Positions 63,541 to 64,000 of a stretch of DNA of 64,000 nt are shown here, one piece after another; the stretch's first letter is position 1; the number at the start of each line of letters is the position of its first letter. Location: positions 1 through 64,000 of the forward strand of contig NW_027460342.1 in NCBI RefSeq assembly GCF_050947875.1. The letters are read 5' to 3'. Made by a program: the position numbers and the translations under genes. Source of the DNA: Dermacentor variabilis. Taxonomy: Eukaryota; Arthropoda; Arachnida; Ixodida; Ixodidae. The notes beneath the pieces were generated by a model. That model made no database searches and was not told the DNA's origin. It saw only the letters and a list, made by a program, of their open reading frames with translations.

Positions 63541-64000
63541 GCGTGTTCTGCCAAAAGCACCATTTGCATGCATATCGTGTGGTTTTGCAGAAAACTGCGT
63601 CCGCGTCTACCAAAAGATGCATGTCCATGCTAAAAACGCGTTTTGGCACAAATCCATGTGCGGGTGCTAAAAAGAGCAGCATCGGCATGCTTTTCACGTC
63701 GTTTGGTAGAAATCCACGCGCGCGTTCTGCCAAAAGCACCATTTGCATGCCTATCGTGTGGTTTTGCAGAAAACTGCGTCCGCGTCTACCAAAAGATGCA
63801 TGCGCATGCTTAAAACGCGCTTTGGCACAAATCCATGTGCGGATGTTAAAAAGAGCAGCATCGGCATGCTTTTCACGTCGTTTGGTAGAAATCCACGCGC
63901 GCGTTCTGCCAAAAGCACCATTTGCATGCATATCGTGTGGTTTTGCAGAAAACTGCGTCCGCGTCTACCAAAAGATGCATGCGCATGCTTAAAACGCGTT

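Larger units (their letters stand above)
1..64000 (+). repeat. 179-bp satellite tandem array filling the window
   Basis: A 179-bp unit repeats head to tail from the first base to the last. The phase marker actgcgtccg lies at 1, 180, 303, 482, 661 and 840 and continues every 179 bp apart from small indels, giving about 357 monomers. All monomers have the same orientation and no other sequence interrupts them. Most differ from the consensus by only a few substitutions. The consensus is about 48% G+C by hand count. A monomer of 150-180 bp, close to one nucleosome repeat, is typical of centromeric and heterochromatic satellites in eukaryotes. It is not the human 171-bp alpha satellite, the Arabidopsis 178-bp centromere repeat or the maize 180-bp knob repeat as I know them. 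The array runs off both ends, so its full length is unknown. Confidence 0.98.
55480..64000 (+). repeat. CG-rich monomer subfamily
   Basis: From 55,482 cacgtgcgcg is replaced by cacgcgcgcg or cacacgcgcg in every monomer, and from 55,561 most monomers have gcatgcgcatgc in place of gcatgtgcatgc. Two monomer types mix in dimer and trimer spacing. One has gcatgcctatcg, often cgcgctttggc, and ggatgttaaaa; the other is closer to the general consensus. The ggat marker lies at 55,787, 56,324, 56,684, 57,221, 57,936, 58,294, 58,653, 59,188 and 59,546. The cassette variants of 8.5-51 kb are absent. A tgcatgctaaaaacg variant recurs at about 56,113, 57,547, 61,481, 61,840, 62,913, 63,272 and 63,632. Confidence 0.9.

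Noticed and set aside
1..64000. CRISPR array
   Set aside because: The unit is 179 bp with no variable spacers between short constant repeats; variation is scattered over the whole monomer, and the setting is a eukaryotic-type satellite.
1..64000. Human alpha satellite, Arabidopsis 178-bp centromere repeat or maize 180-bp knob repeat
   Set aside because: The monomer length is similar, but the sequence does not resemble any of these as I know them.
1..64000. Telomeric or subtelomeric simple repeats
   Set aside because: No TTAGGG- or TTTAGGG-type runs were seen anywhere in the window.
1..64000. rRNA, tRNA or other structured RNA genes
   Set aside because: No conserved rRNA or tRNA motifs; the only structures are short dyads repeated in each monomer.
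55480..64000. A different satellite family joined to the first
   Set aside because: The monomers keep the 179-bp length, phase and most bases of the general consensus, so this is a subfamily.

Overview
The whole 64 kb is one uninterrupted, head-to-tail satellite DNA array. The unit is 179 bp (for example 661-839) and recurs about 357 times, always in the same orientation. I found no protein-coding gene, RNA gene, transposable element, telomeric repeat or unique spacer. The many apparent reading frames on both strands are by-products of the monomer. Its three plus-strand stop codons all lie in one frame, and because 179 is not a multiple of 3, open stretches of about 60-260 codons recur every 179 bp.

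A long satellite with nucleosome-sized monomers and higher-order repeats (HORs) points to a eukaryotic chromosome, in a centromeric, pericentromeric, subtelomeric or knob-like heterochromatic block. I do not recognise the monomer and do not name a species. The consensus is about 48% G+C and has about 13 CpG per monomer, so CpG is not depleted. The monomer is itself a degenerate triplication of a ~60-bp ancestor (subunits of 58, 61 and 60 bp).

Layout. 1-2,090: monomers in no clear order, including a 123-bp truncated one. 2,090-5,500: 8-mer HOR (1,432 bp). 5,500-7,120: near-consensus monomers. 7,120-12,050: 15-mer HOR (2,684 bp). 11,320-22,400: two almost identical copies of a 31-mer unit (5,545 bp), then a partial third copy (offset 4,651 bp) to about 24,900. 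24,900-29,315: mixed dimer/trimer blocks. 29,315-45,000: HOR copies that each start with a diagnostic 10-bp deletion, of 10, 29, 11, 11, 8 and 11 monomers, with a 6-mer HOR (1,074 bp) nested at about 33,130-35,280. 45,000-47,200: transitional. 47,200-49,720: a burst of single-base indels. 48,530-52,970: 13-mer HOR (about 2,327 bp). 52,970-55,480: transitional. 55,480-64,000: a distinct CG-rich subfamily with its own dimer/trimer order, a second indel cluster (59,750-61,020) and an 8-mer HOR (61,100-63,540).

Nothing here works as a gene set. The biology is the array: its subunit origin, its mosaic of local HOR amplifications, its dyad-rich and alternating purine-pyrimidine sequence, and the sharp change of subfamily near 55.5 kb. 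Boundaries were placed by eye from diagnostic variants and are good to roughly one monomer unless an exact marker position is given.
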